Shown here one piece after another: positions 52,000 to 52,000 of a stretch of 52,000 nt of DNA. The translations under genes and the position numbers were made by a program. The stretch lies in the NCBI GenBank assembly GCA_002633275.1, contig NWBO01000053.1, forward strand, positions 1 through 52,000. Reading direction: 5' to 3'. The stretch's first letter is position 1; each line of letters starts with the position of its first letter. The notes under the pieces are model-generated. The model did not search any database. It had not been told where the DNA came from and worked only from the letters and a program-made list of their open reading frames with translations. Source of the stretch: Bacteroidales bacterium Phil12 (GTDB taxonomy: Bacteria > Bacteroidota > Bacteroidia > Bacteroidales > P3).

Positions 52000-52000
52000 T

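Overview
The window reads as chromosomal DNA from a low-GC member of the Bacteroidota, most likely order Bacteroidales. The evidence is threefold: the rpsU / Xer recombinase / hpf cluster; a Bacteroidales Mfa/Fim-type fimbrial operon with a type IX secretion (T9SS) style C-terminal signal; and repeated use of the Bacteroidota -7 promoter box TAnnTTTG instead of a sigma70 -10 box. I saw no tRNA, rRNA, CRISPR array or complete insertion sequence. The final base run (13 C) touches the right edge.

Layout. 1-4.3 kb, minus strand: hpf, a Xer-type recombinase, rpsU, a thioesterase, a membrane acyltransferase, rpmB and a tiny lipoprotein. 4.3-7.9 kb: a GH3 glycosidase and carbamate kinase (arcC), both minus. 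8.0-10.3 kb, plus: a LolC/LolE-type permease, then an inserted rhuM gene flanked by a 58-bp duplication of the permease 3' end and followed by a symmetric palindromic element. 10.7-24.6 kb, minus: a 14-kb fimbrial operon in the order DUF3575 barrel, DUF3868/OmpA/TPR protein, major fimbrillin, Mfa2/FimB-like anchor, two accessory fimbrillins, and a 2131-residue putative tip protein with a T9SS-like tail. 25.1-30.5 kb, minus: a broken Bro-N gene, a GH29 fucosidase, a TPR/PD40/OmpA-like protein, an SRPBCC protein and pyrE. 30.5-45.1 kb, plus: a NUDIX hydrolase, Wzz, O-antigen ligase, secA, lepA, a small membrane protein, a GHKL ATPase, an EnvC-like factor and DsbD. 45.3-52 kb: GtrA (minus), then surE, a small membrane protein, lpxB, a DUF362 protein and a second OmpA/TPR lipoprotein (plus).

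How the parts fit. Much of the window builds or decorates the cell surface: fimbriae, LPS and polysaccharide (wzz, ligase, lpxB, gtrA, acyltransferase), lipoprotein transport (LolC/E), secretion (secA, possible T9SS parts) and envelope redox and remodelling (dsbD, envC-like). Two secreted glycosidases suggest growth on host glycans.

Most unusual signals. (1) Two long G tracts on the fimbrial operon, one just upstream of its promoter and one inside the first gene, suggest phase variation. Two further long G/C tracts lie elsewhere. (2) A degenerate repeat family with an exact 21-bp period occurs in at least five places. In the O-antigen ligase it forms in-frame seven-codon units ending exactly at the stop codon. 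(3) A 120-160 bp palindromic element lies next to rhuM. (4) A pair of 25-bp inverted repeats lies between secA and lepA.
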